Source of the DNA: Rhodothermales bacterium
GTDB taxonomy: Bacteria; Bacteroidota; Rhodothermia; Rhodothermales; VXPQ01
Direction: 5' to 3'
Length of the DNA stretch: 64,000 nt
Assembly: GCA_951812335.1 (NCBI GenBank)
Contig: OX638293.1
Span: 186,001 to 250,000 of the forward strand
The notes under the pieces are model-generated. The model was not told the DNA's origin and did no database searches. It saw nothing but the letters and a program-made list of their open reading frames with translations. Position numbers and translations under genes: made by a program. Below are positions 12,001 through 20,256 of this stretch, in pieces (within the stretch, counting starts at the first letter, position 1; every line of letters begins with the position of its first letter).

Positions 12001-13233
12001 CTCCGCAGGGATCGAGCCCGAAAGGGAGTTGAAACCGAGATCCAGAGAAACCACCCGTCCGGCGGCGTCGGTCGTGACGCCGTACCACGTACCGATGGCG
12101 GCGCTACCGTTCCAGTTGGTATTGTCGTCCCAATTGGCCCCGTCGGTCGAGTCGTAGAGCGCGACCAGCGCCGCTCTGTCGCTCTGAGCGTCCGACGTCG
12201 CCATCATCATCGCCCCCTGCGCCACCGTCTGGTCGGCGCCCACATCGACCGCCGGTTTTGACCGGTTCAATCGGTTGCCGCTGGCGCTCGCGGTCGTACT
12301 CGCCGTCGAACTCTTTGCAGATACCGATTCCGATACAGAAACCGATACCGATTCGGATTTAGATTTAGAAACCAATACCGATTCCGATTCGGATATCGAC
12401 TCCGAAACGATCGGACGCCAATCGATCATCTGGTACGCATCGTCGTCCGCGAATCCCAGCAATTGCACATCGAAAGCATCCGAAGACGTTCCGCAGCCCG
12501 AAACGTCTTTCGGGATCTCCCCTTCCGCTTCGCCGGATATGGAGCCATAAAAACGACGGTGCAAAACGGTAGACACATCCAGGCTATCTCCCTCGAAAAC
12601 GATTCGTCCGAACCGACCGCCCGCGCAAACGGCTTTTCTCCAGCCAATATCGTTATAACTCGATATATCCTCAAGGATATGCGTCCTGGCCCCGATGGCC
12701 TGGGACGTAATAGCGATATCGCCGTTATCCCATGTGAAATACGTATCGACATCGACAGCGGAGGGCAAAAGGACCAGTAACGCATCGCCTCTCGCAGGAC
12801 TATCGAAAGAGAGGGCGTACAAAGCATCCCGTCCAAGCGCGGGAACGCCTCCCTCTCCATGGATATCTACCCCCTCCGAATGCGCGGCCCCCCAGTGGTA
12901 TATCGTACCCTTCGCAGGTATGCCGAGCGTAGCGTAACCGGTCTCGTTATAATCCGTATGCCAGGATTTGACATGTACGCGCACGCTATCCGGATTGCCG
13001 TCGGCGCTCAAGATCCGACCCAAAAGCGCATACCGATCCAGGGAAGACGCACCCTCTCCGGGAACGCCGCCTGCACGGGCCGTACTGTCCCCGGGGGCGA
13101 CACGCGCATTAGCCCCCGCAGACGGATCGACATCGTCCAGGCCCGTCAGCGCCCCGTCGTCGCACGCGCTCAGCGTCAGCAGCGAGACCGTTAAAGCCGC
13201 CATGCCCGCGACGATCCAGGATATAGTTCTCAT
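6094..13233 (-). CDS. Giant modular surface lipoprotein: LRR, PKD-like and Ig-like repeats, 2379 aa
   Basis: The ATG at 13233 has GGAG six bases upstream. The lipobox LSAC is followed by DDG, and acidic residues after the Cys are typical of surface-exported Bacteroidetes lipoproteins. A Ser-rich linker (about 280-320) precedes an LRRNT-like cap (GTWYGVTTDAAGRVVSLDL) and 13 leucine-rich repeats of 24 residues (about 408-718, core SGSIPAELGDLTNLE). A PKD-like segment, a second cap with seven LRRs (about 885-1048) and another PKD-like segment follow. Then come seven 157-159-residue modules, each two Ig-like domains (STLTWSSTNA ... STTTYT), up to a C-terminal domain ending MTVGW. Four modules are near-identical 471-bp DNA repeats. 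LRR and Ig arrays suggest adhesion or binding at the surface (inference). No C-terminal sorting domain is seen. Confidence 0.88.
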   Translation of the reverse strand: MRTISWIVAGMAALTVSLLTLSACDDGALTGLDDVDPSAGANARVAPGDSTARAGGVPGEGASSLDRYALLGRILSADGNPDSVRVHVKSWHTDYNETGYATLGIPAKGTIYHWGAAHSEGVDIHGEGGVPALGRDALYALSFDSPARGDALLVLLPSAVDVDTYFTWDNGDIAITSQAIGARTHILEDISSYNDIGWRKAVCAGGRFGRIVFEGDSLDVSTVLHRRFYGSISGEAEGEIPKDVSGCGTSSDAFDVQLLGFADDDAYQMIDWRPIVSESISESESVLVSKSKSESVSVSVSESVSAKSSTASTTASASGNRLNRSKPAVDVGADQTVAQGAMMMATSDAQSDRAALVALYDSTDGANWDDNTNWNGSAAIGTWYGVTTDAAGRVVSLDLGFNSLSGSIPAELGDLTNLENLYLSGNDLSGSIPAELGDLTNLEILDIYGNDLSGSIPAALGDLTNLEILYLYDNYLSGSIPAALGDLINLENLNLRGNTLSGSIPAALGDLANLEVLYLWSNSLSGSIPAALGDLTNLEILDLYDNDLTGSIPAQLGDLTNLDTLRLWGNSLSGSIPAELGDLANLEILYLQNNSLSGSIPAELGDLTNLENLNLRSNSLSGSIPAELGDLTGLEVLALYDNDLTGSIPAALGNLTNLKQLWLHDNSLTGSIPTELGDLTNLEWLWLQNNSLSGSIPAAFVNLNNLSNFSVDNGLCVPGDTAFQQWLGDLTVFSGDSDNICNDPPVANAGLDQTVDEGATVTLSGSGTDSNGNALINPTYAWTALSGTVLPNAAAQAPTFTAPTQLVSNAVLEFTLTVNDGAQDSEADTVVVTVYQKDRAALVALYDSTGGANWKHNDNWNGNAAIDTWYGVTTDDAGRVVSLNLFRNDLSGSIPAALGDLANLEHLNFASNDLSGSIPAALGDLTNLESLNLFRNDLSGSIPAALGDLANLTSLSIGENSFSGSIPAALGDLANLEWLNLASNSLSGSIPAALGDLANLTGLSIGENSLSGSIPAELGDLANLMRLWIGENDLSGSIPSEFVNLDNLISLKVDDELCVPGDTAFQQWLGDLDEFEGDSDNICNDAPTADAGPDQTVDEGDTVTLNGSGSSDPEGAALTYTWVSLDNIALSSTAEPHERRFTAPTQLVSDSVLEFELTVNDGTQDSAPDMVVVTVNAGPTVTLSADPVTICEGQSSTLTWSSTNATSVLIDQGVGSVATSGSRSVSPDSTTTYTATATGAGGTATDTTLVTVNPLPTVEFEDPDPSMINVGGSSTLEWSSTNAASVSISPGIGTVAASGTQSVSPTSTTTYTITATGTSPCESVTDTVTVTVNQPPTVTLSADPVTICEGQSSTLTWSSTNATSVLIDQGVGSVATSGSRSVSHDSTTTYTATATGAGGTATDTTLVTVNPLPTVEFEDPDPSMINVGGSSTLEWSSTNAASVSISPGIGTVAASGTQSVSPTSTTTYTITATGTSPCESVTDTVTVTVNQPPTVTLSADPVTICEGQSSTLTWSSTNATSVLIDQGVGSVATSGSRSVSHDSTTTYTATATGAGGTATDTTLVTVNPLPTVEFEDPDPSMINVGGSSTLEWSSTNAASVSISPGIGTVAASGTQSVSPTSTTTYTITATGTSPCESVTDTVTVTVNQPPTVTLSADPVTICEGQSSTLTWSSTNATSVLIDQGVGSVGTSGSRSVSPDSTTTYTATATGAGGTATDTTLVTVNPLPTVEFEDPDPSMINVGGSSTLEWSSTNAASVSISPGIGTVAASGTQSVSPTSTTTYTITATGTSPCESVTDTVTVTVNQPPTVTLSADPVTICEGQSSTLSWSSTNATSVLISPGVGSVATSGSEEVSPTSTTTYTATATGAGGTATDTTLVTVRAPPAITSFTASPSAINVGGSSTLTWSSTNAASVSISPGIGTVAASGTQSVSPTTTTTYTITATGTSPCESVTDTVIVTVNQPPTVTLSADPVTICEGQSSTLTWSSTNATSVSISPGVGSVSTSGSEEVSPTSTTTYTATAKGAGGTATDTTLVTVNPLPAITSFTASPTTINVGGSSTLTWESTNATSVSISPGVGSVATTSGEHTVSVSPDSTTTYTIKATNGCGTATDTVIVRVNQPPTITLSADPVTICAGNSSTLEWSSTNATSVSIIPGVGSVATSGSEEVSPDSTTTYTATAIGAGGTDSDPATVTVNPLPTVEFEDPDPSTINVGSSSTLEWSSTNATSVSISPGIGSVATSGTRSVSPDSTTTYTITATGTSPCESVTDTVTVRVNLTASITGPTWTRIGSDEAEYTWGSTATGGTPSYTYSWDYGTCVPSTAPPVCELQWNIGVGSGSSYTRTISMLEIMIVGVRLTVTDSASPANSVTRTVNMTVGW
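7821..9704 (-). repeat. Four tandem 471-bp repeats inside the giant lipoprotein gene
   Basis: Units start at 7821, 8292, 8763 and 9234 with an exact 471-bp period. They differ from each other by only a few bases (for example atcgggag versus atcgtgag). Each encodes 157 residues, that is two Ig-like domains. Flanking modules at about 6404-6876, 6877-7349 and 7350-7820 encode the same domain pair but have clearly diverged. The period is a multiple of three, so gain or loss of units keeps the frame. Confidence 0.95.
10090..12060 (-). repeat. Two arrays of 72-bp leucine-rich-repeat units
   Basis: Minus-strand 72-bp units encode 24-residue LRRs. There are seven at about 10090-10580 and thirteen at about 11100-12060. 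Most contain the same DNA core (on the plus strand ggttggtcaagtcgcccaac or a near copy). The consensus L-x-G-S-I-P-x-x-L-G-D-L-x-N-L is the plant-specific LRR class. The arrays are separated by a PKD-like segment, and both end in the same capping text with CVPGDTAFQQWLGDL, so the cap-LRR-cap block was duplicated. Confidence 0.9.
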
Positions 13234-13298
13234 TTACTTCTCCGGGAGGTATGTATGCTATGGTTGTTTTTTTATGTCCTTGCGGCACAAGAGCGGAA

Positions 13299-13327
13299 AT
13301 CCTATCTAAGAAATCGGTGGAACACAA
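13299..13327 (-). promoter_or_regulatory. Possible promoter of the giant lipoprotein gene
   Basis: On the minus strand, TTGTGT (13322-13327) lies 17 bases from TAGGAT (13299-13304), about 66 bases upstream of the ATG at 13233. The surrounding 100 bases are clearly more AT-rich than the neighbouring genes. The match is weaker than at the TonB receptor. Confidence 0.35.
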
Positions 13328-13395
13328 GGACAAAAACGTTCTTCACTTATTATTCATAAACATAAAGACTGCTCAAAAGCCCCCGGAACCCGCCT

Positions 13396-14979
13396 TCACA
13401 CCTCCACCCTGCGTACATCCTCGATACCGTCCAGCGCCGCAATCTCCCCGACTACGGCTGCCGGAACCGCCTCGTCCACAGTAACCGCCGCCAGAGCGAT
13501 CTCCCCCTTGCCGGCCCGCCCCAGCGCCAGAGCGCCGATGTTGATATCGTTGCGGGCCAGAATGCTCCCCACGGCCGCCAGCATGCCGGGCCGGTCCACA
13601 TTCCTGTATACGATCATATGGCCCTCCGGCCTGATCTCCAGCCAGTAATCGTCAATACGCACCAGACGCGGTTCGTCGCGGTCGAAGATCGTACCTGCCA
13701 CCGTGCGGTCGCCGTCGTCCGTTTTCAGACCGATCTGCAACAGATTCGTATACCCGCCGGGAGCCGTATCCCGTTCTTCCGTCACATGGATCCCCATATC
13801 CTCCGCAAGAAACGGCGCATTGATCAGATTCACGGGTTCTGTGACCCACTTCGATAGAATCCCGCGTACGGCAGCCACCGTCAGCACTTCGGAATAACGG
13901 CGCGGGACATCCCCCCGACACCCCACGGTGATCCCCCGAATACGCCCGGCCCCCAGTTGCCCGATCAACTGGCCAAGGCGATCGGATAGACTCAAATAGG
14001 GTTGAACATCCGGTTGCGCCGCCATCTTGATGGCCAGCGCGTTGACAGGCGTCTGCACCGCCTCGCCGCATAACGCGCGAATGACCTGCTCGGTAATCTG
14101 CACCGCGACTTTTTCCTGGGCTTCCTCCGTCGAGGCCGCAATGTGGGGCGTCGCGACGACCTTCGGATGTCTGAGCAATGCGTGCAGTTCGGCGGGCGGC
14201 GGCTCTGTGGAATACACATCGAGCGCCACGCCCCCTACTTGCCCGCTATCCAGCGCATCAAGCAGGTCCTTTTCCTCGACAATGCCTCCCCGGGCGCAAT
14301 TGACGATGCACACGCCCCTGCGGCACTGCGCAAACGTTTCCTTCCGGAGCAAGCCGCGGGTGGCGTCGTTCAGCGGCGTATGTACGGTAATGAAGTCGCT
14401 CCCCGCCAACAACTCGTCCATGTCCACAAGCCGTACCCCGAGACGTTCGGCAGCCTCCCGCGACAACACCGGGTCGTACCCGATCAGCGTCATCCCGAAA
14501 CCGGCCATGCGCACAGCCACCTCCCGTCCGATCTTCCCCAAACCCACGACGCCGAGGGTTTTTTCGTACACTTCCGACCCGGTGAACGCCTTGCGATCCC
14601 ACTTGCCCTCCGCAATGGAGCGGTTCGCCTGAGGCACGCGGCGAGCCATGGAAAGCAACAGGGCGCAGGTGTGCTCGGCGGTCGAGATCGTATTGCCGGA
14701 AGGCGCATTGATTACGAGTACGCCCCGGCGGGTAGCGGCAGCGAGGTCGATATTGTCTACCCCGACCCCGGCGCGCCCTATCGCCCTCAGGTTGCCGGCA
14801 GCTTCGATAAGGTCCGCCGTGATCGTGGTGCCGCTGCGAATGATCCAGCCGTCCGCTTCTGCAGCCGCTTCCCGCAACGCCTCTCCGGATTGCTTCAATC
14901 GAACGTCGGGCGTAATGCCCCGGGCTTCCAGCATGTCGATGCAGATCGGATCGACCGCATCGGTGATGAGCACTTTCAT
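13396..14979 (-). CDS. serA: D-3-phosphoglycerate dehydrogenase, long ACT-containing form, 527 aa
   Basis: SerA oxidises 3-phosphoglycerate to 3-phosphohydroxypyruvate with NAD, the first step of serine synthesis. The N-terminal substrate domain opens MKVLITDAVDPICID. The Rossmann motif GLGKIG is near residue 150. The catalytic Arg is in NCARGGIVEEKDLL, the catalytic Glu lies in the following segment, and the His is in ATPHIAASTEEA. An intervening domain and a C-terminal ACT domain (about 455-527, starting MIVYRNVDRPGMLAAVG) make this the long type found in many non-enteric bacteria. engB ends 10 bases upstream, so the two are probably co-transcribed. Confidence 0.95.
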   Translation of the reverse strand: MKVLITDAVDPICIDMLEARGITPDVRLKQSGEALREAAAEADGWIIRSGTTITADLIEAAGNLRAIGRAGVGVDNIDLAAATRRGVLVINAPSGNTISTAEHTCALLLSMARRVPQANRSIAEGKWDRKAFTGSEVYEKTLGVVGLGKIGREVAVRMAGFGMTLIGYDPVLSREAAERLGVRLVDMDELLAGSDFITVHTPLNDATRGLLRKETFAQCRRGVCIVNCARGGIVEEKDLLDALDSGQVGGVALDVYSTEPPPAELHALLRHPKVVATPHIAASTEEAQEKVAVQITEQVIRALCGEAVQTPVNALAIKMAAQPDVQPYLSLSDRLGQLIGQLGAGRIRGITVGCRGDVPRRYSEVLTVAAVRGILSKWVTEPVNLINAPFLAEDMGIHVTEERDTAPGGYTNLLQIGLKTDDGDRTVAGTIFDRDEPRLVRIDDYWLEIRPEGHMIVYRNVDRPGMLAAVGSILARNDINIGALALGRAGKGEIALAAVTVDEAVPAAVVGEIAALDGIEDVRRVEV

Positions 14980-14989
14980 CTTTTTTTCG

Positions 14990-15586
14990 TCATGGTTCCA
15001 TGGTTGCCATCGTCCCGATCCATTCCGACAAGGCGGGCAAGCCCCGTTTTGTCTGCGACGAGGTCGGGAAAACCGGAATTTCCAGTCCGAACGTCGAAAG
15101 CGTCTCGTGCATACGGTGTTCCGTCTTCACACGATCGTTACCGGAGAGTTTGTCGCACTTCGTAAGTGCAATGGCGTAAGGCACATCGCTCCCGCGCATG
15201 AACTCTATAAAACTCCTGTCGAGCGCGCCTAACTCATGCCGGCTGTCCACAAGGTGAACGACCAGGCGCAGCATGTCGCGTTCCGCAATGTAGCGCTCGA
15301 TGAGCCGGGCCCAGTGCGCACGCTCTCTCTTCGAGACTTTCGCATAGCCGAAGCCCGGAAGGTCCACGAAATACAGGCTTTCGTTGACAAGGTAGTAATT
15401 GAACTCCCTCGTCTTGCCCGGCGTCCTGCTCGTCCGGGCCAGCGCCCGACGGCCCGCAAGCGCATTCAACAGAGAACTCTTGCCCACGTTCGAGCGGCCG
15501 GCGAACGCGACTTCGGGCCGCCCGTCCGAGGGTAATCCACTCCAGGATACCGATCCCTTGACAAACGTAATTTCCCGAATATGCAA
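14990..15586 (-). CDS. engB: Ribosome biogenesis GTP-binding protein EngB (YsxC/YihA), 198 aa
   Basis: This small GTPase is needed for assembly of the large ribosomal subunit. The P-loop GRSNVGKSS (about 31-39), switch segment TSRTPGKT, G3 DLPGFG, G4 TKCD and a late PTSS segment are all present and in order. The length is usual for the family. The start of this frame is TTG at 15586 (protein begins MHIREITFVKGS); no ATG lies near the expected N-terminus and the SD is weak, so the exact start is not settled. It is 27 bases from sucD upstream and 10 from serA downstream on the same strand. Confidence 0.93.
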   Translation of the reverse strand: MHIREITFVKGSVSWSGLPSDGRPEVAFAGRSNVGKSSLLNALAGRRALARTSRTPGKTREFNYYLVNESLYFVDLPGFGYAKVSKRERAHWARLIERYIAERDMLRLVVHLVDSRHELGALDRSFIEFMRGSDVPYAIALTKCDKLSGNDRVKTEHRMHETLSTFGLEIPVFPTSSQTKRGLPALSEWIGTMATMEP

Positions 15587-15613
15587 GGGGCGCCTCGTCC
15601 GAATCGTTCCGAT

Positions 15614-16489
15614 TTACGCGGCAGTCAACCGGTCCTTTACGGTCTCGCCGATCACTGCCGGATTCTCGACCACAACCACGCCGGCTTCTTCCAGCGCAGC
15701 AATCTTTTCTTCCGCCGTACCCTTGCCCCCGGAAACAATGGCGCCGGCATGCCCCATCCGGCGTCCGGGAGGCGCCGTCCGGCCCGCAATGAATCCGAAC
15801 ACGGGTTTCGTCATACGGTCCCGAACGAAAGCCGCGGCTTCTTCTTCCGCCGTACCGCCGATTTCGCCGATCATTACCACGGCCTCGGTATCGTCGTCCC
15901 CCTCGAACAATCGCAGGATATCGACAAAATTCGTTCCGATCACAGTATCCCCGCCGATGCCCACCGCCGTACTCTGACCGAGCCCTTGCCGGGTAAGCTG
16001 GTCTACCGCTTCGTACGTCAGGGTGCCGGAGCGAGACACCACTCCCACGGACCCTTCGCGGAAAATCATGGCGGGCATAATGCCGACTTTGGCCTGATCG
16101 GGCGTCAAGGCTCCCGGACAATTCGGTCCGATGAGGCGCGCACCCTTGCGTTGCACATAGTGAAAAACCGGGATCATATCCCCTACGGGAATGCCTTCCG
16201 TGATGCACACGATAACCTGTATGCCGGCTTCCGTCGCCTCCAGAATCGCATCCGGAGCGAACGGAGGAGGTACGAAAATCACAGACGTGTTCGCCCCTTC
16301 CTGCACGACCGCCTCGGCCACGGTGTTGAACACCGGCTTGCCGAGATGCGTGCGGCCACCCTTTCCGGGCGTCACGCCGGCGACAAGCGCCGTGCCGTAC
16401 TCGAGCATATGTTCTGAATGGAACGTGCCCTCGGAACCCGTAAATCCCTGGACAAGCAAACGGGTGTTTTTATCGACGAGAATCGCCAT
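15614..16489 (-). CDS. sucD: Succinyl-CoA synthetase subunit alpha, 291 aa
   Basis: The alpha subunit of succinate-CoA ligase carries the CoA-binding Rossmann domain and the phosphorylated His. Visible are [38 protein letters not shown] and the active-site segment [17 protein letters not shown] near residue 246. The length matches the family. The beta subunit gene sucC is not adjacent, which is not unusual in this lineage. The 165-bp gap upstream to gatA shows no clear promoter. Confidence 0.95.
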   Translation of the reverse strand: MAILVDKNTRLLVQGFTGSEGTFHSEHMLEYGTALVAGVTPGKGGRTHLGKPVFNTVAEAVVQEGANTSVIFVPPPFAPDAILEATEAGIQVIVCITEGIPVGDMIPVFHYVQRKGARLIGPNCPGALTPDQAKVGIMPAMIFREGSVGVVSRSGTLTYEAVDQLTRQGLGQSTAVGIGGDTVIGTNFVDILRLFEGDDDTEAVVMIGEIGGTAEEEAAAFVRDRMTKPVFGFIAGRTAPPGRRMGHAGAIVSGGKGTAEEKIAALEEAGVVVVENPAVIGETVKDRLTAA

Positions 16490-16654
16490 AGCGATCAGAA
16501 TAAGCGGCGAAAAACAGGAATGGGCTTAAGATATGAAGGATACTAAACAATCCAGAGCGTGAAACAGGTGAAGATATGGAAGATTACGAACGCGCGGGGA
16601 GCGTATCCCGAAGGAAAGCGAATGATTTTTTAAGGATAAAAACGGGCGTGGACA

Positions 16655-18205
16655 TTAGGCTCCGGCGGACGCCCTCCCGTACAACCGCTCCACCATGTCC
16701 CCGGCGCGGAGTATCGTCTCTTCGCCGAAATGCGGTCCCAGAATCTGCATGCCTACGGGCAGATGGGGCGGCTCCGGATGCAAACCGAGGGGTACGACCA
16801 GGCCGGGAATACCCGCAAGGTTGGCGGTCACCGTGTAAATGTCGCTGAGGTACATAGCCATCGGATCGTCCGTCTTGCTGCCGATGCGAAAGGCGGGTGC
16901 GGGCGTAGCCGGCGCCACGAGCGCATCCACCTCCTCGAAGGCCCTATCGAAATCGTTCCGGATCAGGGTCCGCACCTGCTGTCCTTTCGCATAATAGGCG
17001 TCGTAGTATCCGGAAGAGAGCACGTAGGCGCCGAGCATGATCCGCCGTTTGACTTCATCCCCGAAGCCTTCCGTCCGGGAAGCCATATAAAAGCGATGGA
17101 GCATGGGATCTCCGTCCAGACGCTCCTTAAGCGTTTCTACATCTGCCCCGGAGGCGGTCTCCATGGCCCGTTCCAGTTCCTCCCGCTCGTTTTTTATGGT
17201 TTCGAGGAGTTCGTCGAGCGATGCGCGGCGGCCATACCGGATCCCGTCGTAACGAGCCAGATTACTGGACGCTTCGGCGGTCGTGAGAATATAGTACGTG
17301 GCAATGCCGTACTCTGTACGAGGCAGCGACACGTCCTGGACCACAGCCCCCTCGCGTTCGAGACCGCGCACGCATTCCTCGATCATACCCCGTATCCCGG
17401 CGTCGAGTCCGTCGGCAAAGTACTCCTTCGGCAACCCGATACGCATGCCTCGGATATCTCCTGTCAGCGCTTGCGTGTAGTCGGGCGCTTCCACCGGCGC
17501 ACTAGTGGAATCCCGCTCGTCCTTCCCCGCCATATGGTTCAGGAGAAGTGCGCAATCCTCGACGCATTGTCCGATCGGCCCCATGCAATCGAAGGAAGAA
17601 GCGAAGGCCACCAGACCGTACCGGGACACGCGTCCGTACGTAGGCTTCAGGCCAACCACGCCGCAATGTGCAGCGGGCTGGCGAATAGAACCGCCCGTAT
17701 CGGTGCCAAGCGCCGTATGGCACATTCCGGCAGCGACGGCGGCGGCGGAACCTCCGGAAGAGCCGCCGGGAACGTAATCGGGGTTCGCCGGATTTCTGAC
17801 CGGCCCGAAATACGAGGTCTCGTTGGACGAACCCATCGCAAACTCGTCGCAGTTCGTTTTCCCGACAAAGATGGCGCCCGAAGCTCGCAGGCGTTCGATC
17901 GCCGTGGCGTCGTACAGCGACTCGAAACGTTCGAGCATACGGGACGAACAGGTGACGGGGCGCCCCTTCATACAGATCACGTCCTTGACGCCCATAATCA
18001 TGCCCTTCAGCGGCAGGTCCGGGCCGGCGCCCGTCCATCGGTCAAGACGGCGGGCCTGTCCGAGGGCATCCTGCTCGTCCACCGAAACGAAGGCGTTGAG
18101 CCGATCGTTTTGCGCCCGAATGCGCGCAAAAAAAGAAGAGACCAATCGTTCGCAATCGGTCTCTCCGTTCCGTAAGGCTTTCCGGGCGTCCGCAAATGGG
18201 GTCAT
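16655..18205 (-). CDS. gatA: Asp-tRNA(Asn)/Glu-tRNA(Gln) amidotransferase subunit A, 516 aa
   Basis: GatA supplies ammonia from glutamine to convert mischarged Glu-tRNA(Gln) or Asp-tRNA(Asn). The amidase signature is complete: the Lys of GVKDVICMKG, PGGSSGGSAAAVAAGM, and GTDTGGSIRQPAAHCG holding the Ser-cis-Ser-Lys triad, then GLKPTYGRVSRYG. The C-terminal part has QVRTLIRNDF and a substrate-pocket segment VAPATPAPAF typical of GatA rather than generic amidases. gatB and gatC are not in the window. It sits between tatA and sucD on the same strand. Confidence 0.95.
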   Translation of the reverse strand: MTPFADARKALRNGETDCERLVSSFFARIRAQNDRLNAFVSVDEQDALGQARRLDRWTGAGPDLPLKGMIMGVKDVICMKGRPVTCSSRMLERFESLYDATAIERLRASGAIFVGKTNCDEFAMGSSNETSYFGPVRNPANPDYVPGGSSGGSAAAVAAGMCHTALGTDTGGSIRQPAAHCGVVGLKPTYGRVSRYGLVAFASSFDCMGPIGQCVEDCALLLNHMAGKDERDSTSAPVEAPDYTQALTGDIRGMRIGLPKEYFADGLDAGIRGMIEECVRGLEREGAVVQDVSLPRTEYGIATYYILTTAEASSNLARYDGIRYGRRASLDELLETIKNEREELERAMETASGADVETLKERLDGDPMLHRFYMASRTEGFGDEVKRRIMLGAYVLSSGYYDAYYAKGQQVRTLIRNDFDRAFEEVDALVAPATPAPAFRIGSKTDDPMAMYLSDIYTVTANLAGIPGLVVPLGLHPEPPHLPVGMQILGPHFGEETILRAGDMVERLYGRASAGA

Positions 18206-18279
18206 CGGACGAGCGGCAAGGGATGGCGTTCAGTGTAGACGAATAAACCGGGGATGCGGCAAACGACAACCCGGCGCGA

Positions 18280-18606
18280 TCAGCTTTGAGGCGTCCGATC
18301 GGGAGGCTGGGTTGGCCCGGAAGCAGCGGCATCCGACGCCGGAGCAGCTTGGGCCGCCTGCTGGGCGGGCGGTTGCGCGGGGGGGGCTTGGGGTTGCGGC
18401 GCAGCCTGCGCAGGCGGCTGGGGGCGGTAGGTCGCACGCCGGCTGTCCTCCACGGTGAGTTCGCGCTGGATATCCTTGGTGGCGTCCTTGAACTCGCGCA
18501 GGCCCTTGCCGAGTCCGCGCGCAATTTCCGGGATGCGCTTTGCGCCGAATATGAGGAGCAAAGCCAAGCAAATCAGGCCTATTTCCAGTGGTCCAGGTGT
18601 ACCCAT
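18280..18606 (-). CDS. tatA: Twin-arginine translocase TatA/TatE family protein, 108 aa
   Basis: TatA forms the protein-conducting part of the Sec-independent export system. The start at 18606 is chosen because AGAGGA lies six bases upstream, while an ATG six bases earlier overlaps that SD. The sequence shows a short N-terminus (MGTPGPLEIG), one membrane helix (LICLALLLIFG), the hinge AKRIPEIARGLGKGLREFK, an amphipathic helix, then a Pro/Gln/Ala-rich tail of about 50 residues. The FGAKRIPE hinge fits TatA rather than TatB. No tatC is seen in the window. Confidence 0.88.
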   Translation of the reverse strand: MGTPGPLEIGLICLALLLIFGAKRIPEIARGLGKGLREFKDATKDIQRELTVEDSRRATYRPQPPAQAAPQPQAPPAQPPAQQAAQAAPASDAAASGPTQPPDRTPQS

Positions 18607-18886
18607 GACCATTCCTCTTTCTTGTGGGCGAGAATATACATGCCTCGTTACGGCATAAAAACGGCTTTTACCGGTAAACGAAGGGGTATAGACGGGGTTC
18701 CGGGACCGGAGCATGAGAAGACATGGAACCATAGCCTGACGCCGCCGATCGAGGAACCGTCAAGTAAATAGTTCATTGTCCTGCAACGCATGAACGGGAT
18801 ATTTCGTTGCAAGGGACGGTCCCTGTCTAACAAAATCGGCCGTCCTGCAATGCGGATTGCGACCAGAGGCCGAACCGGAACATACC

Positions 18887-20254
18887 ATGACGCTCCGGTT
18901 TTCAGGAAATTGCTCGTTTTTTCAAGGCAATCCGTACGATTCTCGCTTCGTGAGCATCCGATACGACAAGGCAAGCGACCGGGCCGTTGTGACGCGGTGT
19001 ATACAAGTGGACGGCCTCGTCGATCCGCCGCCCGACAAATCGATCGCGCAACGGGCCGCGCTGCTTGCGGCCATCGGCGACGGAACGTCCCGGCTGGTCA
19101 ATTATCCCTTGTCCGCCGATCCGCAATCGACCCTGCATTGCCTCCGGCAGTTGGGCATTGTTATAGAAAAGGACGGAGAAGACCTCCTGGTGCATGGCAA
19201 GGGGCTCGACGGGTTTTCCGCACCCGACGCCCCTCTGGACTGCGGCAACTCGGGCACCACGATGCGCCTTATTTCCGGCCTCCTCGCCGGACGGGATTTC
19301 GACAGTGTGCTCACAGGCGACGCATCCCTTCGGAGCCGACCCATGGAACGTGTTGCAGCGCCGCTCCGGGAGATGGGTGCGCGAATCGCGCTGGACGCCG
19401 GTTGCGCCCCCATGCGTATCGAACGCGGCCCCCGGCTCTATGGCATGGACTATCGCCTCCCGATGCCCTCGGCGCAGGTAAAATCCTGCGTACTCCTTGC
19501 AGGTCTGCGGGCCCGGGGGCGCACCACCGTCATCGAAACCTTGCCGTCGCGCGACCACACCGAGCGCATGCTGAACCTGGGACCGATCGAAGTAAAGGGT
19601 GCAAGGCATATTTCCGTCGGGGGAAACATGCCCGTGTCGGCGCGCACCTGGACCGTGCCGAACGATTTTTCCGCCGCCGCCTTCTTTATGGTCGCCGGGG
19701 CGGCAGCGCCTCATGGCGCCATGCTCCTGCGAAAAGTCGGCCTGAACCCCACGCGGAGCGCGCTCATCGGGGTTCTTGAAGAAATGGGCGCTCTTATCCG
19801 CGTAGCCAACCGGGAGGAATCCGGCGGGGAGCCGGTGGGCGACCTCCACATCGAAGCTTCCCCGCTCCGGGGCGTGCGCGTGGACGGAGCACGCATCCCT
19901 CTCATGATCGACGAAATCCCGATCCTCGCGGTGGCGGGCGCCCTGGCGAAGGGACGCACCGAAATACGGGACGCGCGCGAACTGCGTTTCAAGGAAACGG
20001 ACCGCATCGGCGCCATGGCGGAGAACCTGCGGCGGCTTGGCGTACCCGTGGAAGAATTCGACGACGGATTGGCCGTGGAAGGCCCCGCCGCCCTGCACGG
20101 AAACGTCGTAGCAAGCCGGCACGATCACCGTGTAGCCATGGCCATGGCCGTGGCCGGCCTGATGGCCGACGGAGAAACGGTCATCGAGGACGCATCCTGT
20201 GCAGCGGTGTCGTTCCCGAACTATTGGGAAACGCTTGCGTCGGTGGCCTCATGA
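18887..20254 (+). CDS. aroA: 3-phosphoshikimate 1-carboxyvinyltransferase (EPSP synthase)
   Basis: AroA joins PEP to shikimate 3-phosphate in the shikimate pathway. Seen are PPDKSIAQRAALLAAIGDG (substrate loop), DCGNSGTTMRL, LPSRDHTERML, FKETDRIGAMAENL and the C-terminal HDHRVAMAMAVAGL. The frame extends upstream past the usual start: ATG at 18857 or 18887, or GTG near 18986 (VTRCIQVDGL), which would begin at about the position of other AroA proteins. I list the ATG at 18887, which has GGAA before it, but the start is uncertain. The stop TGA is two bases before a three-arm repeat fragment. Confidence 0.9.
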   Translation: MTLRFSGNCSFFQGNPYDSRFVSIRYDKASDRAVVTRCIQVDGLVDPPPDKSIAQRAALLAAIGDGTSRLVNYPLSADPQSTLHCLRQLGIVIEKDGEDLLVHGKGLDGFSAPDAPLDCGNSGTTMRLISGLLAGRDFDSVLTGDASLRSRPMERVAAPLREMGARIALDAGCAPMRIERGPRLYGMDYRLPMPSAQVKSCVLLAGLRARGRTTVIETLPSRDHTERMLNLGPIEVKGARHISVGGNMPVSARTWTVPNDFSAAAFFMVAGAAAPHGAMLLRKVGLNPTRSALIGVLEEMGALIRVANREESGGEPVGDLHIEASPLRGVRVDGARIPLMIDEIPILAVAGALAKGRTEIRDARELRFKETDRIGAMAENLRRLGVPVEEFDDGLAVEGPAALHGNVVASRHDHRVAMAMAVAGLMADGETVIEDASCAAVSFPNYWETLASVAS

Positions 20255-20256
20255 TC

